A stretch of DNA of 8,123 bases. It comes from Oscillospiraceae bacterium. Lineage in GTDB: Bacteria; Bacillota_A; Clostridia; Oscillospirales; Oscillospiraceae. The translations under genes and the position numbers were made by a program. The notes beneath the pieces are model-generated. The model worked only from the letters and a program-made list of their open reading frames with translations, ran no database searches and was not told where the DNA came from. The stretch covers positions 1 to 8,123 of the forward strand of contig CADAPN010000084.1 in NCBI GenBank assembly GCA_902789835.1, written 5' to 3'. Shown here in pieces: positions 1-6,029 of the stretch (position 1 is the first letter of the stretch; the number at the start of each line of letters is the position of its first letter).

Positions 1-1482
1 GTGATAGGTCTTGCCGGCCAGGGTGAACTGCTTGGCTTCCTCGTCCATCAGGATGTCGCCGCAGCCGGAGACGCAGCACTTGCCCATGCCGCGGGCAACA
101 ACCGCCGCGTGGCTGGTCATACCGCCGCGGACCGTCAGGATGCCCTGGGCCGCAGCCATGCCTTCGATGTCCTCGGGGCTGGTCTCGAGACGGACCAGAA
201 CGACCTTTTCCTTGCGGGCGGCCCAGGCCTTGGCATCTTCCGCGGAGAAGACGACACGGCCGCAGGCGGCACCGGGAGAGGCGCCGAGGCCCTTGCCGAT
301 TGGGGTGGCGGCCTTCAGCTTGTCCGCGTCAAACTGCGGATGCAGAAGGGTGTCGAGGTTGCGCGGCTCGATCATGAGGACGGCCTTCTTCTCGTCGATC
401 ATGCCTTCGTCAACGAGGTCGCAGGCGATTTTCAGCGCGGCCTGTGCGGTGCGCTTGCCGTTGCGGCACTGGAGCATGTAGAGCTTGCCGTTCTCGACGG
501 TGAACTCCATGTCCTGCATGTCGCGGTAGTGATCCTCCAGGAGGGCGCAGACCTTGACGAACTGCTCATAGGCCTCGGGGAACTTGTTGGCCATCTCGGA
601 GATGGGCATCGGGGTGCGGACACCGGCGACGACGTCTTCGCCCTGGGCATTGGTGAGGAACTCACCCATGAGCTTCTTCTCACCGGTGGCCGGGTCACGC
701 GTAAAGGCGACGCCGGTGCCGGAGTTCTCGTTCAGGTTGCCGAAGACCATCGGCATGACATTGACGGCAGTGCCCCAGGAATAGGGGATGTCGTTCTGCT
801 GTCTGTAGTAGTTGGCACGCGGGTTGTCCCAGGAGCGGAACACGGCACGGATGGCTTCCTTCAGCTGCACGACGGGGTCGGAGGGGAAGTCTTCGCCGAT
901 CTGCTTCTTATACTCGGCCTTGAACTGCTCTGCCAGCTCCTTCAGGTCTGCGGCGGTGAGCTCCACGTCGTACACGACGCCCTTGCGGGCCTTCATCTCG
1001 TCGATCAGCTGCTCAAAATACTTCTTTCCGACTTCCATGACGACGTCGGAGAACATCTGGATAAAGCGGCGGTAGGAGTCATAGACAAAGCGCTCGAACT
1101 TGGGATCGGGGTTGCCCTTGATCATGGCGGCGACGACATCGTCGTTCAGGCCGAGGTTCAGGATTGTGTCCATCATGCCGGGCATGGAGGCCCGGGCACC
1201 GGAGCGAACGGAAACCAGCAGCGGGTTCTCCAGATCGCCGAACTTCTTGCCGTTGATCTCTTCCATGGTGGCGACATTCTTCATAATCTCCGCCATGATT
1301 TCGTCATTGATCTGACGGCCGTCGGCATAATACTGGGTGCAGGCTTCGGTGGTGATGGTGAAGCCCTGGGGAACCGGCAGACCGATGTTGCTCATCTCGG
1401 CGAGGTTGGCACCTTTTCCGCCGAGCAGCTCACGCATGTTCGCATTGCCTTCCGAGAACAGATAGACATACTTTTTGCTCAT
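1..1482 (-). CDS. ppdK: Pyruvate, phosphate dikinase (PPDK), N-terminal 494 residues, cut by the window edge
   Basis: Cytosolic enzyme that interconverts pyruvate + ATP + Pi with PEP + AMP + PPi; in anaerobes it commonly serves PPi-linked glycolysis or gluconeogenesis. Visible are the N-terminal nucleotide-binding region (GGKGANLAEM at about 21-30, VSVRSGARASMPGMMDTI from about 90, DMQDMEF further on) and the central phosphohistidine domain (GGMTSHAAVVARGMG). The catalytic His is residue 458 here, matching His455 of the Clostridium symbiosum enzyme as I remember it. The reading frame is still open at position 1, so the C-terminal PEP/pyruvate-binding barrel lies outside the window. The start is ATG at 1482-1480, preceded by a good ribosome binding site (GGAAAGGA). 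It follows rsmA on the same strand after a 101-nt gap holding a likely promoter, so it is probably its own transcription unit. The family assignment is very secure. Confidence 0.97.
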   Translation of the reverse strand, partial: MSKKYVYLFSEGNANMRELLGGKGANLAEMSNIGLPVPQGFTITTEACTQYYADGRQINDEIMAEIMKNVATMEEINGKKFGDLENPLLVSVRSGARASMPGMMDTILNLGLNDDVVAAMIKGNPDPKFERFVYDSYRRFIQMFSDVVMEVGKKYFEQLIDEMKARKGVVYDVELTAADLKELAEQFKAEYKKQIGEDFPSDPVVQLKEAIRAVFRSWDNPRANYYRQQNDIPYSWGTAVNVMPMVFGNLNENSGTGVAFTRDPATGEKKLMGEFLTNAQGEDVVAGVRTPMPISEMANKFPEAYEQFVKVCALLEDHYRDMQDMEFTVENGKLYMLQCRNGKRTAQAALKIACDLVDEGMIDEKKAVLMIEPRNLDTLLHPQFDADKLKAATPIGKGLGASPGAACGRVVFSAEDAKAWAARKEKVVLVRLETSPEDIEGMAAAQGILTVRGGMTSHAAVVARGMGKCCVSGCGDILMDEEAKQFTLAGKTYH

Positions 1483-1528
1483 TGTCTTTTTCCTTTCCAC
1501 TTACATGAAATAATCAAAAATAAGATAC

Positions 1529-1567
1529 TTAAGGCCAAGTCATAATGTAACACAAAACAAGCCTTAA
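1529..1567. repeat. 7-bp inverted repeat flanking the ppdK -10 element
   Basis: TTAAGGC at 1529-1535 and GCCTTAA at 1561-1567 are perfect inverted copies separated by 25 nt. The interval contains the proposed ppdK -10 element. No T-tract follows either arm, so an intrinsic terminator is unlikely. A bipartite operator is possible, and chance occurrence in AT-rich DNA is also possible. Confidence 0.35.
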
Positions 1568-1573
1568 AATCAA
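1544..1573 (-). promoter_or_regulatory. Probable sigmaA promoter of ppdK
   Basis: Read on the minus strand: TTGATT (1573-1568) as -35, an 18-nt spacer, and TACATT (1549-1544) as -10, preceded by TG one base upstream (1552-1551), giving an extended -10. It begins 11 nt beyond the rsmA stop and would leave a 5' leader of roughly 55 nt before the ppdK start. The gap is much more AT-rich than the flanking genes. This is a match by eye, not a mapped start site. Confidence 0.5.
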
Positions 1574-1583
1574 TGCATTTTAC

Positions 1584-2456
1584 TTACAAATCCGCAGATT
1601 CAAAATTGGCTATTTCGTTGCTGATTCTTGCAAAATCCACAAGATCCAGCTTTTCACCTCGAATATTTGTGTCCAAATCGCAAAGTTTGAGAATTCTTTC
1701 ACAGTTCGTCTTTGAAAGCCGGGGCTCCGCGGCGCTCAGGGCGTTGACCAAGGTCTTGCGTCTCTGGTTGAAGGCTGCGCGGATCACGCGGAAGAGCAGC
1801 TTCTCATCCCGCACCTCTGCCGGCGGCACGGCGCGTCTTGTCAGGCGAATCACCGCCGAGGTAACCTTCGGCTGCGGCATAAAGCAGTGCGGCGGCACGG
1901 TAAAAAGCAGTTCCGGTTCATAAAACCACTGCACAAACAGACCGAACGCGCCATAGTCCTTCGTTCCCGGCCCGGCGCAGATGCGCTCGGCCACCTCTTT
2001 CTGGATCATGACACAGATCCGCTTAAAGCAGTCCGCCTCGATCAGGGCGGTGAGGACAGGCGATGTGATGTTATATGGGAGGTTCGCGCAGACAAGCTTC
2101 GTCGGCCGTGTCATACGCTCTGATGCAAGTTCCCTCAGGTCCAGCTTCATGATGTCCGCAAACAGAATCTCCGTATTGTCGGCGGAAGCAAGCGTCTCCC
2201 GCAGAAGGGGCTGCAGCCTGCGGTCAAGTTCCACAGACAGGACCTGTCCGGCACGTTTGGAAAGCTCCGCCGTGAGGCAGCCGATTCCCGGCCCGACCTC
2301 CAGCACCGCGCACTCCCGGTCGGCGCCGACACTGTCGGCGATCCGTTCCGGCACGGACGCGTCGATGAGGAAGTTCTGTCCCAGGGATTTGGAAAACCGA
2401 AAGCCGTAGGCATCCAGCAGCCGGCGGATCTCGGAAGGATCGGTAAGCCTGCTCAT
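1584..2456 (-). CDS. rsmA: 16S rRNA (adenine1518-N6/adenine1519-N6)-dimethyltransferase RsmA/KsgA
   Basis: SAM-dependent enzyme that dimethylates two adjacent adenines in the 3'-terminal hairpin of 16S rRNA late in 30S assembly; its loss classically gives kasugamycin resistance. Visible motifs, numbered from the 2456 start, are GQNFLID (26-32), the SAM-binding loop EVGPGIG (53-59), acidic SVELD (about 74-78) and catalytic NLPYNITSP (125-133). A C-terminal helical domain follows, with QRRKTLVNAL. The length of 290 residues is normal. The reading frame stays open to a GTG at 2471, but the ATG at 2456 overlaps the TGA of the upstream small gene (ATGA) and is the better start. No strong Shine-Dalgarno sequence precedes it, so translation is probably coupled. 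It is last in the ylxM-ffh cluster. Confidence 0.95.
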   Translation of the reverse strand: MSRLTDPSEIRRLLDAYGFRFSKSLGQNFLIDASVPERIADSVGADRECAVLEVGPGIGCLTAELSKRAGQVLSVELDRRLQPLLRETLASADNTEILFADIMKLDLRELASERMTRPTKLVCANLPYNITSPVLTALIEADCFKRICVMIQKEVAERICAGPGTKDYGAFGLFVQWFYEPELLFTVPPHCFMPQPKVTSAVIRLTRRAVPPAEVRDEKLLFRVIRAAFNQRRKTLVNALSAAEPRLSKTNCERILKLCDLDTNIRGEKLDLVDFARISNEIANFESADL

Positions 2457-2632
2457 CGGCTGCGGTACCACCGGAGCCAGTTTCCGGCGATGGCCACGAA
2501 GGCAAGGAATGCCAGCACGATTTTCATGCTGGTGTCCAGACCGGTGCTGCGGGCTGCCAGAATCAGGGCCAGCACACCCACAACCGTCCAGAAAATGGCC
2601 ATCACAAGGGTGAAGATTTGGGTCCGTTTCAT
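2453..2632 (-). CDS. Small two-helix membrane protein, 59 residues, function unknown
   Basis: A short gene lying between trmD and rsmA. It encodes 59 residues starting MKRTQIFTLVMAIF and ending WLRWYRSR. Two hydrophobic stretches (about 6-27 and 36-52) are joined by a short polar turn, RSTGLDTS, so it is probably a helical hairpin in the cytoplasmic membrane with positively charged ends (KR at the N-terminus, R-W-Y-R-S-R at the C-terminus). Evidence that it is real: a strong AAGGAG site (2646-2641) sits 8 nt before the ATG; the ATG overlaps the trmD stop as ATGA (2632-2629); and its TGA overlaps the rsmA ATG as ATGA (2456-2453). I do not recognise the family. It could support the lipoprotein or an envelope function, but nothing in the sequence says so. 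Confidence 0.8.
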   Translation of the reverse strand: MKRTQIFTLVMAIFWTVVGVLALILAARSTGLDTSMKIVLAFLAFVAIAGNWLRWYRSR

Positions 2633-3930
2633 GCTTTTTTCTCCTTCAGCAGTTTTTCAAAGCATTGCCGCGCGGGGTCGTGCCCCGCTTCTGTTTCCAC
2701 GTCCACATTGCCGCGATAGCGAAATCCCGTATTCCGCAGAAGCCGCTGCATGGGCTTGTTTCTGCGATGGGTATCCGTCCGCAGGCAGCGAAGTCCGGCC
2801 GTCCGGGTCTCGTCTTCCGCTGCGCGGATCAGCGCTTCGGCAAGGCCGCTCCCGCGATATTTTTCCGAGACCGCGGCATGGCGCAGAATCGCGCTGGCCG
2901 GCACCTCGGTCCATTTCCCGTCGCGAATATCTTCGTAGCGGGGTTCCGGTCTCCGGCTCAATGTGAAGAAGCCGCCGATCTCCGTTCCGTGCAGCAGCAC
3001 AAAGCACTCCCCCTGCCCGATTTCCTCGCGGAACCGCGCCTCGTCCGGCTCAGGTCCCTGCCATTGATCCACGCGGAGCTTTTTGAGACTTCGTCTCGCC
3101 TCCTCCCGGATGCGAAGAATCTCCGGCAGGTCTTCTTCCGTGGCCGGGCGGCAGGTCACCTGCTCGGTAAGGCGGACGGTATGTTCCGCCCGCTCAAGCT
3201 CTCTGAGCAGTTCCCTGTCCTCTTCGCTTTCCGGCTGAAAGGCTCGGAACAGATCCGGCCGTTTGTCTCTCGTCCGTTCCAACTGCTTCAGGCGCCGCCA
3301 GCGTCCTACCTTCTCATGATCGCCGCCCAGCAGCACCTCCGGCACCGCTCTCCCCTCCCAGACTTCCGGTCTGGTGTACTGGGGATACTCAAGCAGCCCG
3401 TCCCAGTGGCTCTCGCCGATGTAGCACTGGGGATCGGAAAGGACGCCCGGCACCAGCCGGCAGACGGCGTCCGTCACCGCCAGGGCCGCGATCTCTCCCC
3501 CGGTCAGCACGAAGTCGCCCAGGGAGATCTCTTCATCCACACAGGCCTCGATAAAGCGCTCGTCAATTCCCTCATAGTGACCGCAGACCAATACGAGATG
3601 GTCATAGTCCCGCTGCAGGCGCCTCGCTGTCTCCTGGGTAAAGGGCTTTCCCTGGGGCGAGAGATAGATCACTCTCCGATGTGCTTCTCCCTCGTGCAGG
3701 ACAGCCTCGAGGCACGATTTCAGCGGCTGAGCCATCATGACGCAGCCGAAGCCTCCTCCATAGGGGTAATCATCCACCTGGCACTGTTTGTTTTCCGTAT
3801 AGTCACGAATCTGGGTGCATCGAAGATCCAGAATCCCCTTTTTCGCCGCGCGCCCCAGAATGCTCTCATGGAGCATCGCGTTCACCGTGTCCGGAAAAAG
3901 CGTCAGGATGTCAACCCGCAATTCTGCCAT
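2629..3930 (-). CDS. trmD: TrmD tRNA (guanine37-N1)-methyltransferase fused to a C-terminal GNAT acetyltransferase domain
   Basis: Residues 1 to about 235 are TrmD, the SPOUT-fold enzyme that makes m1G37 in tRNAs and prevents +1 frameshifting. Visible are YPYGGGFG (56-62), the knot motifs YLSPQG (89-94), CGHYEGIDER (116-125) and ISLGDFVLTGGE (135-146), Arg158 in AVCRLVPG, and LLEYPQYTRPEVWEG. After a charged linker, residues from about 258 to 428 form a GNAT domain: CRPATEEDLPEIL at its start, acetyl-CoA loop KYRGSGLA (358-364), then DTHRRNKPMQRLL and a GF turn. The reading frame is continuous; ordinary TrmD is about 240-250 residues, against 433 here. By alignment from memory, E. coli Asp169 corresponds to Glu173. 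The start is ATG at 3930, 3 nt after the rimM stop, with GGAGGG inside the rimM end. The acetyl acceptor is unknown. Confidence 0.93.
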   Translation of the reverse strand: MAELRVDILTLFPDTVNAMLHESILGRAAKKGILDLRCTQIRDYTENKQCQVDDYPYGGGFGCVMMAQPLKSCLEAVLHEGEAHRRVIYLSPQGKPFTQETARRLQRDYDHLVLVCGHYEGIDERFIEACVDEEISLGDFVLTGGEIAALAVTDAVCRLVPGVLSDPQCYIGESHWDGLLEYPQYTRPEVWEGRAVPEVLLGGDHEKVGRWRRLKQLERTRDKRPDLFRAFQPESEEDRELLRELERAEHTVRLTEQVTCRPATEEDLPEILRIREEARRSLKKLRVDQWQGPEPDEARFREEIGQGECFVLLHGTEIGGFFTLSRRPEPRYEDIRDGKWTEVPASAILRHAAVSEKYRGSGLAEALIRAAEDETRTAGLRCLRTDTHRRNKPMQRLLRNTGFRYRGNVDVETEAGHDPARQCFEKLLKEKKA

Positions 3931-3933
3931 GGC

Positions 3934-4425
3934 TTACATTCCCTCCAGCAGGCGCACCGTCACGACGCCGTTCTCCGCATCCGCCCGGAGGACAAAGGCC
4001 GGAACCGCGGGGATCAGGATTTCCCTTCCCTCCGGATTCGTTACCACATAGACGTTATTGGCCGGCCGTTCCAGGATCTCCGTCAGGACGCCGACCGTGC
4101 TTCCATCCTCCGATACAACGCGTGCATCCAGCAGATCCTGCAGGAAATAGCCGCCCGGCGGGAGCGGTGCGTCTTCCCGGGCGATATAGACGGTCTTGCC
4201 TTTGAAGGGCATTGCCGCGTTGACATCATCCACCTGATCCAGCTTTGCGATGGCAAAGCGGTTCTGCGGCCGGACGGAGAGGAGTTTTCTCTCCTGCCCG
4301 TCGATAAAAATGCGGCGGTAATGCTTGAGATCTTCCGCCGTATCCAGCCAGACCTCGATCTTCACTTCTCCGCGGACGCCGTGTGTGTTGGTGATGCGTC
4401 CGGCTTCAATATACGCCTGTTTCAT
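3934..4425 (-). CDS. rimM: Ribosome maturation factor RimM
   Basis: Assembly factor that binds uS19 and helps mature the head of the 30S subunit. The 163 residues are of normal length. The N-terminal RimM beta-barrel has the signature GRITNTHGVRGEVKIEVW (9-26). The C-terminal PRC barrel has LPPGGYFLQDLLDARV (88-103) and ILIPAVPAFV (136-145). The start is ATG at 4425, with a GAGG site 7 nt upstream. It sits directly before trmD, with 3 nt between stop and start and the trmD ribosome binding site inside its last codons. This is the usual rimM-trmD pairing, and the two are almost certainly co-transcribed. Nothing unusual is seen in the protein. Confidence 0.96.
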   Translation of the reverse strand: MKQAYIEAGRITNTHGVRGEVKIEVWLDTAEDLKHYRRIFIDGQERKLLSVRPQNRFAIAKLDQVDDVNAAMPFKGKTVYIAREDAPLPPGGYFLQDLLDARVVSEDGSTVGVLTEILERPANNVYVVTNPEGREILIPAVPAFVLRADAENGVVTVRLLEGM

Positions 4426-4461
4426 GATCTCGCCTCATTCATTCTGCTTTCAGGCTCCGTG

Positions 4462-5343
4462 TCAGTTGTCCGGCAGACGAAGTGTCGGAACTTCATCAAA
4501 CTGGGAGAAGGTCAGACGGACATCGATATATTTCAGTTCAGACGCCAGGATCAGACCGTCCAGATCATAATCCGTCAGAAGGATCTCCAGGCCGCCATCC
4601 ATCAGCTTCTGCAGATAGCCTGCCAGATCCACATCCACCTGAATGATCATTCCGTCGTCGTTGACCCAGATACTGGTGGGAATTCCCTCCGGGACGCTCT
4701 CCTCGGAAGCTTCCCCTTCGGCCGTGTTCTCCGCCGGATCGGTGGATGAGACTTCCGCATCGTCCCCTGTGTTTTGCTGCGCCGCCTCTTCTTCCTCCAT
4801 GATGTTCAGCAGAACCAGCGCCTCATTCACATATTCCTCCGGCAGGACTCCGTCATATCGGTGTGCCGGAATATCATTCACCGTATCATCTACCGGGTCC
4901 AGGAAGAAGTCTCCGCACTTGATCAGCAGCTTCAGAGCCTGAACCGCGCGGCTGCGCTTTGCGCTTCGTTCTTCGATGGTCGCCTTGTCGATCAGCCGCT
5001 CTTCGTCCCAGGGGGCAAAGGTCCAGGTGTCGTATTCCTTCTGGATATAAAGGCGCAGATCACGCTCGACCCCCAATGTTGACAGATGAAGGTCCGTTTT
5101 GATCAAAAGCGGATCCAGGGCCATATCAAAGTCGCCGGTCACAACCGCATCCATGCGGATCTTCTGCCCGCCGATGTTCATCCGCGTTTCGGCATAGGCC
5201 TCGACATCGGCATGAAAGTTATCCAGTTTTGCCATACGCGTGGTGGTTTTGGCCATCTGCACCTGAAAGGCTCCGCATCCCGAAAGCATCAGGCACAGCA
5301 CCGCAAGAAGCAGAAGGCCTGTGATCATCCGCCTGTATTTCAA
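4462..5343 (-). CDS. Predicted lipoprotein of unknown function
   Basis: A 293-residue secreted protein anchored to the outer face of the membrane. From the chosen TTG start at 5343 it begins KYRRM, then a hydrophobic core and lipobox L-S-G-C with the lipidated cysteine at residue 23. The body alternates short polar and hydrophobic stretches that look beta-rich (about 30-115). A highly acidic low-complexity linker (about 182-220, many E, D, S and T) follows, then a short beta-like segment with IWVNDDG. The overall look recalls LolA/LppX-like lipoproteins such as the DUF6612 type, but this is only an impression. The frame stays open to a GTG at 5376, but AAAGGAG lies 9 nt before the TTG, and that start gives a classical signal peptide. 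It sits between khpA and rimM, where other bacteria have no lipoprotein that I know of. Confidence 0.85.
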   Translation of the reverse strand: MKYRRMITGLLLLAVLCLMLSGCGAFQVQMAKTTTRMAKLDNFHADVEAYAETRMNIGGQKIRMDAVVTGDFDMALDPLLIKTDLHLSTLGVERDLRLYIQKEYDTWTFAPWDEERLIDKATIEERSAKRSRAVQALKLLIKCGDFFLDPVDDTVNDIPAHRYDGVLPEEYVNEALVLLNIMEEEEAAQQNTGDDAEVSSTDPAENTAEGEASEESVPEGIPTSIWVNDDGMIIQVDVDLAGYLQKLMDGGLEILLTDYDLDGLILASELKYIDVRLTFSQFDEVPTLRLPDN

Positions 5344-5352
5344 CTTGGTTTT

Positions 5353-5359
5353 CTCCTTT
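5353..5359 (-). promoter_or_regulatory. Ribosome binding site that favours the TTG start of the lipoprotein
   Basis: AAAGGAG on the minus strand, 9 nt before TTG at 5343-5341. The alternative GTG at 5376 has no comparable site and would put 11 mostly polar residues before the signal peptide. The ATG at 5328 would remove the first positive charges. Confidence 0.65.
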
Positions 5360-5415
5360 GCATCGAAACCGATCACAAATCAAAGAGTCCCGGAAACAGG
5401 AAATGTGAAGTTCAT

Positions 5416-5434
5416 CCCGAGACGAATTCTCAGG
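5416..5434 (-). other. Intercistronic RNA hairpin between khpA and the lipoprotein gene
   Basis: On the minus strand the 110-nt gap contains CCTGAGA, loop ATTCG, TCTCGGG: seven pairs including one G-T (G-U in RNA). No T-tract follows, so it is not a typical intrinsic terminator. It could be an mRNA-stabilising or processing element, or chance. TTGACC overlaps its upstream arm (5438-5433), but no convincing -10 is seen at the right distance. Confidence 0.4.
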
Positions 5435-5454
5435 TCAAACTCCACACTCCGTTC

Positions 5455-5685
5455 TCAGTCCAGAATCTCGACTGAGACTTTCTTGCCCTTTCTCTGGGCG
5501 ACAGCCCGCATCAGCACACGGATCTGCTTGACAATCCTGCCTTGCCGGCCTATGACCTTGCCCATATCGCCGTCGGCCACGCGGACCTCGAGGATCGTTT
5601 CTCCGTCGACCTTGCGTTCGGTCACGGAGACCTCATCCGGATGATCTACAAGGCTCTGTACAATGTAGGTCAATAGCTCTTTCAT
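5455..5685 (-). CDS. khpA: KhpA-type KH-domain RNA-binding protein
   Basis: Small cytoplasmic RNA-binding protein of the KhpA (YlqC) family; in Firmicutes it partners with KhpB/Jag and is linked to cell-division and cell-length control. It is 76 residues, the usual size. The KH signature is seen at VIGRQGRIVKQIR, with the GxxG loop G46-R47-Q48-G49. The start is ATG at 5685, with AAGGAG 5 nt upstream. The gap from the rpsP stop is only 14 nt, so it is in the same transcript. The position directly after rpsP is conserved in many Firmicutes and supports the call. Confidence 0.93.
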   Translation of the reverse strand: MKELLTYIVQSLVDHPDEVSVTERKVDGETILEVRVADGDMGKVIGRQGRIVKQIRVLMRAVAQRKGKKVSVEILD

Positions 5686-5699
5686 GGAAACTCCTTAAC

Positions 5700-5936
5700 T
5701 TATGCTTCGACCTTTTTTAACAGGCCGCGTACGGTATCGGTCGGCTGCGCACCGTTGGAGATCCAGTACTGAACGCGCTCCATGTCAACCTTCAGCTTAT
5801 CGCTGTCAGCAGACGGGTTGTACACGCCGACTTCCTCGATGAAGCGGCCGTCGCGCGGGAAGCGGGAATCCGCCACAACAATGCGATAGTAAGGCGCTTT
5901 CTTTGCACCCATTCTGCGAAGTCTGATCTTAACCAT
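5700..5936 (-). CDS. rpsP: 30S ribosomal protein bS16
   Basis: Primary 16S rRNA-binding protein of the 30S body. The 78 residues match the family length. The conserved N-terminus [20 protein letters not shown] and the following [16 protein letters not shown] and YNP motifs are intact. The start is ATG at 5936, with a strong GGAGGTG site about 8 nt upstream. A perfect TATAAT lies 26 nt before the start (5968-5963), so besides read-through from ffh it may have its own promoter, plausible for a highly expressed ribosomal protein. Confidence 0.97.
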   Translation of the reverse strand: MVKIRLRRMGAKKAPYYRIVVADSRFPRDGRFIEEVGVYNPSADSDKLKVDMERVQYWISNGAQPTDTVRGLLKKVEA

Positions 5937-5962
5937 CCTATCTTCACCTCCAAGTTAGTTTC

Positions 5963-5968
5963 ATTATA
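5963..5968 (-). promoter_or_regulatory. Possible internal promoter (-10 box) for rpsP
   Basis: A perfect TATAAT on the minus strand, placed so that transcription would start about 20 nt before the rpsP ATG. No good -35 lies 16-18 nt upstream; the hexamers there read CATGCA, GCATGC or ATGCAT. The call rests on the -10 and on its position in the only AT-rich stretch of this gap. Confidence 0.4.
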
Positions 5969-5984
5969 AATGCCGGGGAAATTT

Positions 5985-6004
5985 ATGCATGCGGCGCGCT
6001 GCAT
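5985..6004 (-). other. GC-rich hairpin between ffh and rpsP
   Basis: The 20 nt can fold as ATGCA + GCG, a 3-nt CGC loop, CGC, one bulged A, then TGCAT: eight pairs. It follows the ffh stop by about 25 nt and directly precedes the rpsP -10. The next bases are AAATTTCC, not a T-run, so at most it is a weak terminator or a processing site. Confidence 0.3.
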
Positions 6005-6029
6005 TCCGCTCACCCGCCGATGACATCGT

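Noticed and set aside
1..1545. A 514-codon open frame on the plus strand opposite ppdK
   Set aside because: Same explanation: codon-register shadow of a highly conserved gene on the minus strand that avoids TTA, CTA and TCA. The PPDK assignment on the minus strand is certain.
1483..1583. Intrinsic terminator between rsmA and ppdK
   Set aside because: The only inverted repeat here has a 25-nt loop and no T-run after the second arm. No terminator is visible, so some read-through from rsmA into ppdK remains possible.
2665..4749. A 694-codon open frame on the plus strand, antisense to trmD, rimM and part of the lipoprotein gene
   Set aside because: It is in exact codon register with the three minus-strand genes, which happen to share one frame. 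It stays open only because the sense codons TTA, CTA and TCA are avoided in this GC-rich coding style. The translation resembles no protein family and has no plausible start region.
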